Shown: positions 1 through 7,998, numbered from the stretch's first letter. The stretch: 13,086 nucleotides of DNA from DASTRU01 sp035761045 (GCA_035761045.1 DASTRU010000096.1:1-13086); one strand, 5' to 3'. Numbers and translations: made by a program. Notes: generated by a model from the letters alone, not told the origin.

Positions 1-275
1 ATTTGTTGCTGGAAATGCGCGCCATCGAATTCGTATTGCGTTTGCTCGACCGCGAGATGCTCGACAAGAAACGCTACAAGCGCGTGCTCATGCACATGAT
101 CTCGGGCGAGGAAACCTTGCGGGAGTTTGGGGCCAGTTCCAAATTCAATACCTCGTGGGAGTTCCTAACCCGGTTGCGCGATTTGGGCCGTTCGACGACC
201 AAGAGTTGGCTTGCCGAAAACTTCGAATCGTTGGGTCAAAAGGCGACGGTGGATATTGCCGCGAAGTTTTTGTGA
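1..275 (+). CDS. C-terminal fragment, probable patatin-like phospholipase (5' end outside window)
   Basis: The reading frame is open to the left edge of the window and stops with TGA at 273-275, so only about 90 C-terminal residues are visible. The segment contains ASSKFNTSWEFL followed by LRDLGR, SWLAENFESLG and a final TVDIAAKFL. From memory this pattern (SSK-N--W-FL, RD-GR, WL, LG--ST-D) resembles the C-terminus of patatin-like phospholipases of the NTE family in Burkholderiales. Those are cytoplasmic or membrane-associated Ser/Asp lipid hydrolases. The catalytic GxSxG and DGG motifs would lie upstream and cannot be checked here. The next gene, aroC, starts 67 bases downstream on the same strand. 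The family call rests on this tail only. Confidence 0.55.
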   Translation, partial: LLLEMRAIEFVLRLLDREMLDKKRYKRVLMHMISGEETLREFGASSKFNTSWEFLTRLRDLGRSTTKSWLAENFESLGQKATVDIAAKFL

Positions 276-308
276 GTTCGTGATCGGTCCCGCACCGTAG
301 AATGCAGC

Positions 309-325
309 CCGGTCGTGTAGACCGG
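309..325 (+). other. Small inverted repeat in the aroC leader
   Basis: CCGGTC at 309-314 and GACCGG at 320-325 form a perfect 6-bp stem with a 5-base loop. It is followed by a pyrimidine tract that includes CCTCCTT at 327-333. There is no real T-run, so a terminator for the upstream gene is only weakly supported. It lies 17 bases before the aroC ATG and could affect initiation. Confidence 0.3.
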
Positions 326-342
326 TCCTCCTTCTTACGCTT

Positions 343-1446
343 ATGTCCGGCAATACCTTCGGTCACTTATTTACCGTTACCACTTTTGGCGAATCGCACG
401 GGCCGGCCATCGGCTGCGTCGTCGACGGCTGCCCGCCCGGGCTTGCCTTGACCGAGGCCGATCTTCAGGCGGAACTGGATCGCCGCAAGCCGGGGACGTC
501 GCGCCATGTCACGCAACGGCAAGAAAGCGACCGGGTCGAGATTTTGTCGGGCACGTTCGAGGGCGTGACGACGGGCGCGCCCATCGGCCTGCTTATTCGT
601 AACGAAGACCAGCGCAGCAAGGACTACGGCAATCTCGTCGACACCTTCCGTCCGGGACATGCCGATTACACCTATTGGCACAAATACGGCATTCGCGACT
701 ATCGCGGCGGCGGCCGCAGCTCCGCGCGCTTAACGGCGCCCGCCGTCGCGGCTGGCGCCATTGCGCGCAAGTGGTTGCGCGAGCGCGCCGGCGTGACGAT
801 TCGCGGCTGGATGGCGCAGTTGGGTGAAATCGCCATTCCCTTCGTCGACGCGGCGCATATCGACGCCAACCCATTCTTCGCGCCTAACGCCGACATTGTT
901 CCCACGCTCGAGACTTATATGGATGCGCTGAGACGCGCCGGCGATTCGTGTGGCGCGCGCATCGAGGTCGTCGCGCAAGGCATGCCGGTGGGGTGGGGCG
1001 AACCGCTGTACGACAAGCTCGACGCCGACATTGCCTACGCGATGATGGGCATCAACGCGGTGAAGGGCGTGGAGATTGGCGCCGGCTTTGCCTGCGTGGC
1101 GCAAAAAGGCAGCGAGCATGGCGACGAGCTGACGCCGCAAGGATTCGTCGGTAACGAATCCGGCGGTGTATTGGGCGGCATCAGCACCGGTCAAGATCTG
1201 CGCGTTGCCATCGCCATCAAACCCACCAGTTCGATTCGCGTGCCGCGCCGTTCCATCGATAAGCAGGGGACGCCGACGGTGGTTGAGACGCATGGTCGTC
1301 ATGATCCGTGCGTTGGTATTCGCGCGACGCCGATCGCCGAAGCCATGCTGGCCTTGGTGTTGATGGATCACGCCTTACGCCATCGCGCGCAATGCGCCGA
1401 CGTGCATGTCGATACGCCGCGTATCGCCGCGCGCGCGCCACGCTAA
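343..1446 (+). CDS. aroC: Chorismate synthase
   Basis: Catalyses the last shikimate-pathway step, 5-enolpyruvylshikimate-3-phosphate to chorismate, using reduced FMN in the cytoplasm. The product feeds tryptophan, phenylalanine, tyrosine and folate synthesis. The 367-residue length is normal for the family. Visible family landmarks are GESHGPAIGCVVDGCPPG near residue 16, FRPGHADYTYWHKYG near residue 103, GGGRSSAR near residue 122 and GRHDPCVGIRATPIAEAM near residue 316. The ATG at 343 gives the expected start, MSGNTFGHLF. No Shine-Dalgarno site precedes it. Instead the leader has a short hairpin and a CCTCCTT tract. The following transporter gene begins within or just after the aroC end, which suggests co-transcription. 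Identity is certain and the start is well supported by the family. Confidence 0.98.
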   Translation: MSGNTFGHLFTVTTFGESHGPAIGCVVDGCPPGLALTEADLQAELDRRKPGTSRHVTQRQESDRVEILSGTFEGVTTGAPIGLLIRNEDQRSKDYGNLVDTFRPGHADYTYWHKYGIRDYRGGGRSSARLTAPAVAAGAIARKWLRERAGVTIRGWMAQLGEIAIPFVDAAHIDANPFFAPNADIVPTLETYMDALRRAGDSCGARIEVVAQGMPVGWGEPLYDKLDADIAYAMMGINAVKGVEIGAGFACVAQKGSEHGDELTPQGFVGNESGGVLGGISTGQDLRVAIAIKPTSSIRVPRRSIDKQGTPTVVETHGRHDPCVGIRATPIAEAMLALVLMDHALRHRAQCADVHVDTPRIAARAPR

Positions 1447-1457
1447 TTCGCTCGTCG

Positions 1458-2633
1458 TTGTTCTCGATAAAACGTTCGACGCCAAACTCGGCATCGCTAC
1501 TTCCGTTCGGCGCTTTTTTCGCAAGCTATTTCGCGTTCAACGCCGCGTTCACGATTTATCTACCGCTTTGGCTCGCGCATCGCGGCTTTAGCGCGTTTCA
1601 GATCGGCGTGTTGATGTCGATGCAGCAAGTCATGCGCATCGTCGGGCCCAACGTATGGGGTTGGGTCGCCGATCACACATCAAGCCGCGCACGCGTGCTG
1701 CGCGTGACCGCGCTAGCTTCGTTGCTGTGTTTTTGCGCGATCTTTTTCGGCGAACGGTTTGGCGTCGTGCTCGCGGTGACTGTCGCGATTAATTTTTTTC
1801 TCGCCGGCCAAGTGCCGATCGCCGAAGCGCTTACGGTGCAGCGTCTTGGCAGCAATATCGGTCGTTATGGGCGCCTACGCTTGTGGGGTTCGATCGGATT
1901 CATCGTGTCGGCGACCTTAAGCGGTTATTGCCTGGATCGTCTCGGCATCGCCTGGATGCCATGGATCGCATTACTCGCGCTCGGGTCCACCGCGCTTGTC
2001 GCCCACGCCGTGTACGACGTTGCGCATGCCGTCACGCCCAAGCTCCAGTCCGCATCGACCCGCGCGCAGCTTGCCAAGCCGGAGGTCATCGCGTTCTTCG
2101 CGAGCTGCTTCCTCATGATTTTTTCGCACGCGTCGATCTACACCTATTACTCCTTGTTTCTTGAACGGCTGGGCTACAGCCGCACGGCCATCGGCTTGTT
2201 GTTGTCGTTTGGCGTGCTGATCGAAGTCGCGGTGTTTTGGTTTCAAGGGCGGTTGCTCGCGCGCGTGCGCGTGGAGCGCTTGTTATTGATGACCTTCGTC
2301 GCCGCATCGGTACGGTTCATGCTCATTGGCACGCTGGCCGACATGCTCGGCTGGTTGCTTGTCGCGCAAGCCTTGCATGCGCTGACATTCGCCGCGCATC
2401 ACAGCGCGTCGATCGTGCTGATCCAGCGCTGGTTTTCCGGCAAACTCGCGGCCCGCGGTCAAGCGCTTTACACCAGCATTGCCTACGGTCTGGGCGGGTC
2501 GATTGGCGGTCTCGTAGCGGCCTGGATTTGGGAACGCATTGCCGCCTCGGCGGTCTTTCTCGCGGCGGCCGTGGCAGCCGCACTAGGCGCCGGTGCCGTA
2601 CTCGTCATGATGCGTTTTAACCGTAAGTGTTGA
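1458..2633 (+). CDS. MFS transporter, MFS_1-like / HcaT-type, substrate unknown
   Basis: This is an inner-membrane major facilitator of about 391 residues with twelve recognisable hydrophobic segments. The first begins near residue 16 (LPFGAFFASYF). A motif-A-like loop, GWVADHTSS, lies between segments 2 and 3, and a central hydrophilic loop lies between segments 6 and 7. The overall pattern resembles the MFS_1-like group that includes the phenylpropionate permease HcaT. The substrate cannot be read from the sequence. The frame is open from within aroC, but no ATG lies near the mature start. TTG at 1458, 11 bases after the aroC stop, gives a short charged N-terminus before segment 1 and is my choice. 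ATG at 1392, inside aroC, is the alternative and would add 22 Arg/Ala-rich residues. No Shine-Dalgarno site is clear for either. The stop TGA (2631-2633) overlaps the next gene. Confidence 0.85.
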   Translation: MFSIKRSTPNSASLLPFGAFFASYFAFNAAFTIYLPLWLAHRGFSAFQIGVLMSMQQVMRIVGPNVWGWVADHTSSRARVLRVTALASLLCFCAIFFGERFGVVLAVTVAINFFLAGQVPIAEALTVQRLGSNIGRYGRLRLWGSIGFIVSATLSGYCLDRLGIAWMPWIALLALGSTALVAHAVYDVAHAVTPKLQSASTRAQLAKPEVIAFFASCFLMIFSHASIYTYYSLFLERLGYSRTAIGLLLSFGVLIEVAVFWFQGRLLARVRVERLLLMTFVAASVRFMLIGTLADMLGWLLVAQALHALTFAAHHSASIVLIQRWFSGKLAARGQALYTSIAYGLGGSIGGLVAAWIWERIAASAVFLAAAVAAALGAGAVLVMMRFNRKC

Positions 2634-3496
2634 TGAACCCTGCCATGAGAAGAGCCATGAAAAGACTCCTTGCCTTGCGCGCGTTGGCACGCGTGGCCGG
2701 CCCGTGCGGCCTCGCGATGTTGATTGCGTCGTGTCAAACCGTGCAGACCACCACGCCAGGCGCGGTCGGGGTAGAGCGTCAACAGCGCATGAGCGTGGTG
2801 GGGCCGTCGCGCGACCAAATCAACACCATGTCGGCGCAGCAGTACGCGCAAGCCATTACGCAAGCGGATAAGAAAAATCTTCTCAATCGAAACCCGCAGC
2901 AAGTGCAACGCGTTCGCGCCGTCGCCGCTCGCTTGGCGCCCAAGACGGCGATCTTTCGCGCCGACGCGCCGCATTGGGCTTGGGATGTAAACGTGATTAC
3001 CTCGCCCGAGCTCAACGCCTGGTGCATGCCGGGTGGCAAGATCGCGGTCTACAGCGGATTGATCGAGGAGCTGAGTTTGACGGACGATGAGCTCGCCGCC
3101 GTGATGGGCCATGAAATCGCCCACGCCTTGCGCGAGCACGCTCGCGAGAAAATCAGCCAACAGGCGCCGGTGAGCGTGTTGGCCGACATCGCAAGCGCTT
3201 TTGGGTACGGCGCCATAAGCCAATTAGGCGCGCAGGGCTTTCAATTGCTCGTGGGCTTGCCAAATAGCCGCGAAATGGAAACCGAGGCGGACCGTATCGG
3301 AATCGAATTAATGGCGCGCGCCGGCTACGACCCGCGCGGCGCCATCACCGTGTGGCAAAAGATGGCGAAGGCGTCGCAAAACAGCTCGCCCGAGTTCTTG
3401 TCGACCCACCCGTCGCATTCGACTCGAATCGCCGACTTAAGCGCATACGCGCAGCGCGTCATGCCGTTGTACGAACAAGCGCGTCGCGGCGGGTAA
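2633..3496 (+). CDS. M48-family zinc metalloprotease, outer-membrane lipoprotein type (LoiP/YcaL-like)
   Basis: Probable periplasmic zinc endopeptidase of the M48 family, anchored by lipid. A signal sequence ends in the lipobox IASC, with Gln after the Cys, which favours sorting to the outer membrane. The zinc motif HEIAH is at residues 160-164 from this start, inside HEIAHALREH. A downstream EMETEADRIG segment supplies the third ligand. The tail shows FLSTHPSHSTRI, typical of M48 proteins such as E. coli LoiP, YcaL and BepA. No TPR domain follows, unlike BepA, so the domain makeup is closer to LoiP or YcaL. ATG at 2633 overlaps the transporter stop (TGATG), which suggests translational coupling. 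ATG at 2645 or 2657 would give shorter, more conventional signal peptides. The family function is envelope protein quality control. Nothing here links it to the amino-acid genes. Confidence 0.9.
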   Translation: MNPAMRRAMKRLLALRALARVAGPCGLAMLIASCQTVQTTTPGAVGVERQQRMSVVGPSRDQINTMSAQQYAQAITQADKKNLLNRNPQQVQRVRAVAARLAPKTAIFRADAPHWAWDVNVITSPELNAWCMPGGKIAVYSGLIEELSLTDDELAAVMGHEIAHALREHAREKISQQAPVSVLADIASAFGYGAISQLGAQGFQLLVGLPNSREMETEADRIGIELMARAGYDPRGAITVWQKMAKASQNSSPEFLSTHPSHSTRIADLSAYAQRVMPLYEQARRGG

Positions 3497-3497
3497 G

Positions 3498-3581
3498 GTT
3501 TAACGCGGTTCGCGCCAAGGCCGATGGCATAATCCGAGGCTTTTCCTTCATCGCGCGCCCGCGTGTGCGCTTCCTCGCGTC
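3498..3581 (+). promoter_or_regulatory. leuC upstream gap, possible weak promoter
   Basis: The gap contains CATAAT at 3528-3533, a five-of-six match to a -10 box, but no convincing -35 at 16-18 bases. It is the most natural place for a leu promoter. I see no leader peptide, T-box or terminator-like attenuator in it. Confidence 0.22.
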
Positions 3582-5003
3582 ATGGCGCAGACCCTTTACG
3601 ACAAGTTGTGGAACGCTCATGTCGTCCGCCAAGAGGACGACGGCACGGCGCTGTTGTATATCGATCGTCATCTCGTGCATGAGGTGACGTCGCCGCAAGC
3701 CTTCGAAGGTCTGCGGCTCGCCGGCCGCAAGGCATGGCGCATCGATTCGGTGGTGGCCACGGCCGATCACAACGTACCCACGCAAGGCTGGGACCGTGGC
3801 TACGACGGCATCGCCGATCCGATCAGTCGCGAGCAAATCGTCACGCTCGACGCCAACATTCGTCAGTTTGGCGCCGCCGCGTACTTCCCGTTTCTCGATA
3901 AGCGCCAAGGCATCGTCCATGTCATGGGCCCCGAGCAGGGCGCGACCTTGCCGGGCATGACGGTCGTGTGCGGCGATTCGCATACGAGCACGCACGGTGC
4001 GTTCGGCGCGCTCGCGTTTGGCATTGGCACGAGCGAGGTCGAGCATGTGCTCGCCACGCAAACGCTGCTGATGAAGAAGGTGAAGAACATGCTCGTGCGC
4101 GTGGACGGCAAGTTGCCGTTTGGCGTGCGCGCGAAGGACGTGGTGCTCGCCATCATTGGGCGTATTGGCACGGCGGGTGGCACGGGGCACGCGATTGAAT
4201 TTGGCGGGACGGCGATCGAATCGCTGTCGATGGAAGGCCGCATGACGGTGTGCAATATGGCGATCGAAGCCGGCGCGCGCGCGGGCATGGTCGCGGTGGA
4301 CGACAAAACCATCGAGTACGTCAAGGGCCGCCCGTTCGCGCCGAGCGCGGAGCACTGGGCGCAAGCCGTCGAATACTGGCGGACATTGCGCTCCGATATC
4401 GGCGCGCACTTCGATACCGTCGTCGAACTTCGCGCCGAAGAGATCCGTCCTCAAGTGACGTGGGGAACATCGCCCGAAATGGTCACCACGATCGATGGCC
4501 GCGTGCCCGATCCCGAAGGCGAACGCGATCCAGTAAAACGGGAGGGCATTGAACGCGCCCTGATGTATATGGGCTTGCAGCCGAACACGCCGATTGAATC
4601 CATTGCACTCGATAAGGTGTTCATTGGTTCATGCACGAATTCGCGCATCGAAGATTTACGTGATGCGGCTTGGGTCGTGAAGCGTTTAGGCAAGCGCGTC
4701 GCGAGCAGCGTGAAGGTCGCGATGGTGGTGCCCGGTTCCGGACTTGTGAAAGCGCAAGCCGAGCGCGAAGGCCTCGACGAGATTTTCAAGGCCGCGGGCT
4801 TTGAATGGCGCGAGCCCGGATGCTCGATGTGCTTGGCGATGAACGCCGATCGATTGGAGCCCGGCGAGCGTTGCGCGTCCACGAGCAATCGTAACTTCGA
4901 AGGCCGTCAAGGCGCGGGTGGTCGCACTCATTTGGTCTCGCCCGCGATGGCCGCCGCCGCGGCGATCGAAGGTCGGTTCGCCGATGTGCGCCGACTTGGT
5001 TAA
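3582..5003 (+). CDS. leuC: 3-isopropylmalate dehydratase, large subunit
   Basis: With LeuD it isomerises 2-isopropylmalate to 3-isopropylmalate, the second step of leucine synthesis. It is an aconitase-family cytoplasmic enzyme with a [4Fe-4S] cluster. The 473 residues match the usual bacterial LeuC length. Cluster ligands are visible as Cys351 in IGSCTNSR and Cys414 and Cys417 in GCSMCLAMN. CGDSHTSTHGAFGALAFG near residue 130 is a family signature, and the protein ends in the expected SPAMAAAAAIEGRF region. ATG at 3582 gives the standard MAQTLYDKLWNAHVV start. No good Shine-Dalgarno site precedes it. The gene follows the M48 gene by 85 bases, a gap that may hold a promoter. I see no leucine-rich leader peptide. 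leuD follows 24 bases downstream. Confidence 0.98.
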   Translation: MAQTLYDKLWNAHVVRQEDDGTALLYIDRHLVHEVTSPQAFEGLRLAGRKAWRIDSVVATADHNVPTQGWDRGYDGIADPISREQIVTLDANIRQFGAAAYFPFLDKRQGIVHVMGPEQGATLPGMTVVCGDSHTSTHGAFGALAFGIGTSEVEHVLATQTLLMKKVKNMLVRVDGKLPFGVRAKDVVLAIIGRIGTAGGTGHAIEFGGTAIESLSMEGRMTVCNMAIEAGARAGMVAVDDKTIEYVKGRPFAPSAEHWAQAVEYWRTLRSDIGAHFDTVVELRAEEIRPQVTWGTSPEMVTTIDGRVPDPEGERDPVKREGIERALMYMGLQPNTPIESIALDKVFIGSCTNSRIEDLRDAAWVVKRLGKRVASSVKVAMVVPGSGLVKAQAEREGLDEIFKAAGFEWREPGCSMCLAMNADRLEPGERCASTSNRNFEGRQGAGGRTHLVSPAMAAAAAIEGRFADVRRLG

Positions 5004-5027
5004 TCACTTCGCTTAAACGAGAACGCC

Positions 5028-5687
5028 GTGGAAAAGTTTGAAGTGCATCGTGGGGTGGTGGCGCCGCTAGATCGAGCGAATGTCGACACCGATGCGATCA
5101 TCCCCAAGCAATTTTTAAAGTCGATTCGTCGTACTGGCTTCGGTCCGAACCTGTTCGACGAATGGCGTTATCTCGATCGTGGCGAGCCAGGCGTTGATAA
5201 TTCCAAGCGGCCGCTGAACCCGGACTTCGTGCTCAATCAACCGCGCTATCAAGGCGCGAGCATTTTGCTGACGCGCAAGAATTTTGGTTGCGGCAGTTCG
5301 CGCGAACACGCGCCGTGGGCGCTTCAACAATATGGCTTTCGCGCCATCGTGGCGCCAAGCTTCGCCGATATCTTCTTTCATAACTGCATGAAGAACGGCG
5401 TGCTGCCGGTGGTGCTGCCCGAATTGATCGTCGATCGTTTGTTTCACGAAGTCGCCGTGCATGTTGGCTACGCATTGACGATCGATTTGCCTCGGCAAAA
5501 AGTAGTCGAGGCCTCGGGTGCCGAGCACGATTTCGAGATCGCCGCCTTTCGCAAGCATTGCTTGATCAACGGCTTCGATGACATCGGCTTGACGTTGCAA
5601 CACAAAGACGACATCGCCGAGTTCGAGCGCGAGCGCCTCGCACGCTTTCCGTGGTTATCGAACAGCACGGTTAAAACCACTGCGTGA
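5028..5687 (+). CDS. leuD: 3-isopropylmalate dehydratase, small subunit
   Basis: This is the swivelling small subunit that completes the isopropylmalate isomerase active site with LeuC. The 219 residues are close to the family norm (about 200-215). Recognisable blocks are PLDRANVDTDAIIPKQFLK near residue 13, GFGPNLFDEWRYL near residue 37, NFGCGSSREHAPWAL near residue 85 and FADIFFHNCMKNG near residue 112. The C-terminal RKHCLINGFDDIGLTL is characteristic of the proteobacterial form. The start is GTG at 5028, which yields MEKFEVHRG as in relatives. Only a weak purine stretch precedes it. The gene lies 24 bases after leuC and is surely co-transcribed and stoichiometric with it. The 71-base gap to leuB holds inverted repeats. 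Confidence 0.98.
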   Translation: MEKFEVHRGVVAPLDRANVDTDAIIPKQFLKSIRRTGFGPNLFDEWRYLDRGEPGVDNSKRPLNPDFVLNQPRYQGASILLTRKNFGCGSSREHAPWALQQYGFRAIVAPSFADIFFHNCMKNGVLPVVLPELIVDRLFHEVAVHVGYALTIDLPRQKVVEASGAEHDFEIAAFRKHCLINGFDDIGLTLQHKDDIAEFERERLARFPWLSNSTVKTTA

Positions 5688-5703
5688 AGCGACATCCGTT
5701 CCG

Positions 5704-5741
5704 CCGCGGGCCGGGACGGGGTCGGTCTTGAAGTCCCGCGG
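5704..5741 (+). other. Overlapping inverted repeats in the leuD-leuB gap
   Basis: Two hairpins share sequence here and exclude each other. CCGCGGG (5704-5710) can pair with CCCGCGG (5735-5741) around a 24-base loop. CGGGAC (5712-5717) can pair with GTCCCG (5733-5738) around a 15-base loop. No T-run follows, so it is not a normal intrinsic terminator. It sits just before the leuB ribosome-binding site. A role in mRNA processing or in setting LeuB output is inference. Confidence 0.4.
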
Positions 5742-5747
5742 GTGGTT

Positions 5748-5752
5748 AAGGA
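5748..5752 (+). promoter_or_regulatory. Ribosome-binding site of leuB
   Basis: AAGGA ends six bases before the ATG at 5759. This is a well-spaced Shine-Dalgarno site and fixes the leuB start. It is one of the few clear sites in the window. Confidence 0.8.
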
Positions 5753-5758
5753 AACGTC

Positions 5759-6829
5759 ATGAAAATCGCAGTGCTGCCAGGCGATGGCATTGGGTCGGAA
5801 ATCGTTGCCGAAGCGGTAAAGGTGCTCAACGCCTTGGGCGAATCGTTCACGCTTGAATTCGCGGACGTCGGAGGCGCGGCGTATGAATCGAGCGGTCATC
5901 CATTGCCCGAAGCCACCCTGTCGCTGGCCAAGGCCGCGGATGCTGTTTTGTTCGGCGCCGTGGGCGATTGGAAGTACGACAAACTCGAACGCCGGTTGCG
6001 GCCCGAGCAAGCCATTCTTGGTCTGCGTCGCGAACTCGGGTTGTTCGCCAACTTCCGGCCCGCGATTTGTCACGCGCCCCTAACGCATGCGTCGAGCTTG
6101 AAGCCCGAGCTTGTATCGAATCTCGACATTTTGTTGGTGCGTGAACTCACTGGCGACATTTACTTCGGGCAACCGCGTGGTCGTCGTACATCGCCTGACG
6201 GTGCGTTCGCGGGAGCCGAGGAAGCGTTCGACACGATGCGTTATTCGCGGCCGGAGATCGAACGTATCGCGCGTGTTGCCTTCGAAGCCGCGCGTAAGCG
6301 TCGTAAACGACTCACGAGCGTCGATAAAGCCAACGTGCTCGAAACCTTTCAGTTTTGGAAAGACGTTGTCATCGAAGTCCACAAGGATTATCAGGACGTC
6401 GAGCTTGAACACATGTATGTCGACAACGCGGCGATGCAGCTCGTCAAGGCGCCGAAGAAGTTCGACGTGATCGTGACGGGCAATATGTTTGGCGATATTT
6501 TGAGCGACGAAGCCGCCATGCTGACGGGCTCGATCGGCATGCTGCCCTCGGCATCGCTGAACGCGAACGGTCAAGGCTTGTACGAGCCAAGCCATGGAAG
6601 CGCTCCCGATATCGCGGGGCAGGGCATCGCGAATCCATTGGCGACGATTCTTTCGGCCGCGATGATGCTGCGTTATTCGCTTGGCAAAGCCGAACAGGCG
6701 GATCGCATCGAAGCCGCCGTGAGCAAGGTGCTTGCCGATGGAATACGCACCGTGGATATTTGGCGCGAAGGCGAGACCAAGGTCAGTACCAAGCAGATGG
6801 GCGACGCGGTTGTCGCGGCGCTTGCGTGA
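5759..6829 (+). CDS. leuB: 3-isopropylmalate dehydrogenase
   Basis: NAD-dependent oxidative decarboxylation of 3-isopropylmalate to the 2-keto precursor of leucine, in the cytoplasm. The 356 residues fit the family. Visible motifs are LPGDGIGSEI near residue 5, RELTGDIYFGQPRG near residue 128 and DKANVLE near residue 194. YVDNAAMQL and MFGDILSDEAAMLTGSIGML carry the metal-binding aspartates. EPSHGSAPDIAGQGIANP is the NAD-binding region. The start is set by the AAGGA site six bases upstream. The gene completes the leuCDB cluster and is followed 41 bases later by asd. Nothing is broken or unusual in the protein. Confidence 0.98.
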   Translation: MKIAVLPGDGIGSEIVAEAVKVLNALGESFTLEFADVGGAAYESSGHPLPEATLSLAKAADAVLFGAVGDWKYDKLERRLRPEQAILGLRRELGLFANFRPAICHAPLTHASSLKPELVSNLDILLVRELTGDIYFGQPRGRRTSPDGAFAGAEEAFDTMRYSRPEIERIARVAFEAARKRRKRLTSVDKANVLETFQFWKDVVIEVHKDYQDVELEHMYVDNAAMQLVKAPKKFDVIVTGNMFGDILSDEAAMLTGSIGMLPSASLNANGQGLYEPSHGSAPDIAGQGIANPLATILSAAMMLRYSLGKAEQADRIEAAVSKVLADGIRTVDIWREGETKVSTKQMGDAVVAALA

Positions 6830-6860
6830 CGAAGAACGCAACGATCAAAGCAAAAAGGGC

Positions 6861-6866
6861 GGGGAG
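6861..6866 (+). promoter_or_regulatory. Ribosome-binding site of asd
   Basis: GGGGAG lies four bases before ATG 6871. It selects this ATG over the longer frame open from 6760, whose extra residues overlap the end of leuB and do not resemble any Asd N-terminus. Confidence 0.7.
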
Positions 6867-6870
6867 TGTG

Positions 6871-7998
6871 ATGAAGCTAGTGGGAATGGTGGGATGGCGC
6901 GGCATGGTGGGCTCGGTGCTCATGCAGCGCATGACGCAAGAGCGTGATTTCGATGCGATCGAGCCCGTGTTCTTTAGTACATCGAGCGCGGGCGGCAAGG
7001 CGCCGTCGCAAGCCAAGAACGAAACAACGCTTGGCGATGCATACGACATCAACGCGCTCAAGCGGTGCGAGATCATCGTGTCGTGCCAAGGCGGCGATTA
7101 CACCAAGGACATTTTTCCTAAGTTGCGCGCGTCGGGCTGGAATGGCCATTGGATCGATGCCGCGTCGGCGCTGCGCATGAGCGATGACGCGATCATCATT
7201 CTTGACCCGGTTAATAAGCCCGTGATCGAAAACGCGTTGGCCAAGGGCGTGAAGAATTGGATCGGCGGCAATTGCACGGTTAGTTGCATGCTCATGGGCT
7301 TAGGCGCGCTGTTCAAGGCCGACTTGGTCGAATGGATGACATGCGCGACGTATCAAGCCGCGTCCGGCGGCGGCGCGCAGCATATGCGCGAGTTGCTCAC
7401 GCAATTTGGCACGCTCAACGCGGAAGTGCGTTCGCTGCTGGATGATCCCGCCAGCGCGATCCTCGAAATCGACCGGCGCATCTTGGCCAAGCAGCATGCG
7501 TTGTCGGCCGAAGAAACAAAAAACTTCCTCGTACCGCTCGCGGGCAACTTGATTCCGTGGATCGATAGCGACTTAGGAAACGGCACAAGCCGCGAAGAGT
7601 GGAAGGGCGGCGCGGAGACCAACAAGATTCTCGGCCGAGGCAAGGCGTTCGGCACGACCGAAACGCCGATCGATAGTTTGTGCGTGCGTATCGGCGCGAT
7701 GCGTTGTCATTCACAAGCCTTGACGATCAAGCTCAAGCGCGATGTGCCTCTGGCCGATGTGGAGGCGATGATCGCGAACGACAACGCATGGGTGAAGCTC
7801 GTGCCCAACGACAAAGAGTCGAGCATTCGCGCACTCACGCCCGCGGCCGTTACCGGCACACTCACGATCCCCGTCGGTCGTCTTCGTAAGCTTGCGATGG
7901 GTCCTGAGTATTTAGGCGCGTTTACGGTGGGCGATCAATTGTTATGGGGAGCGGCCGAACCCTTGCGTCGCATGTTGCGTTTACTCGTTGAACATTGA
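6871..7998 (+). CDS. asd: Aspartate-semialdehyde dehydrogenase
   Basis: NADPH-dependent reduction of aspartyl phosphate to aspartate semialdehyde. This is the branch point to lysine/diaminopimelate, threonine, methionine and isoleucine, so it also feeds peptidoglycan synthesis. The 375-residue protein closely follows the E. coli enzyme from memory. The start is VGMVGWRGMVGSVLMQRM, and the catalytic nucleophile is Cys135 in GGNCTVSCML, at the same number as in E. coli. The substrate loop is YQAASGGGAQHMRELLTQ, the catalytic His is near residue 280 in RCHSQALTIKLK, and the C-terminus contains FTVGDQLLWGAAEPLRRMLR. It is the gamma/beta-proteobacterial Asd type. It probably belongs to the leu transcript, given the 41-base gap. 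A 133-base or longer gap separates it from fimV. Confidence 0.98.
   Translation: MKLVGMVGWRGMVGSVLMQRMTQERDFDAIEPVFFSTSSAGGKAPSQAKNETTLGDAYDINALKRCEIIVSCQGGDYTKDIFPKLRASGWNGHWIDAASALRMSDDAIIILDPVNKPVIENALAKGVKNWIGGNCTVSCMLMGLGALFKADLVEWMTCATYQAASGGGAQHMRELLTQFGTLNAEVRSLLDDPASAILEIDRRILAKQHALSAEETKNFLVPLAGNLIPWIDSDLGNGTSREEWKGGAETNKILGRGKAFGTTETPIDSLCVRIGAMRCHSQALTIKLKRDVPLADVEAMIANDNAWVKLVPNDKESSIRALTPAAVTGTLTIPVGRLRKLAMGPEYLGAFTVGDQLLWGAAEPLRRMLRLLVEH

Noticed and set aside
730..1371. 213-codon minus-strand frame over aroC
   Set aside because: It is a His/Arg-rich shadow with no recognisable features, entirely within aroC.
3497..3581. Leucine attenuator or leader peptide before leuC
   Set aside because: No short ORF with runs of Leu codons and no terminator/antiterminator pair is visible in the 85-base gap.
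3459..4454. 331-codon open frame on the minus strand over leuC
   Set aside because: It is an antisense shadow typical of GC-rich genes. leuC is complete and strongly conserved on the + strand.
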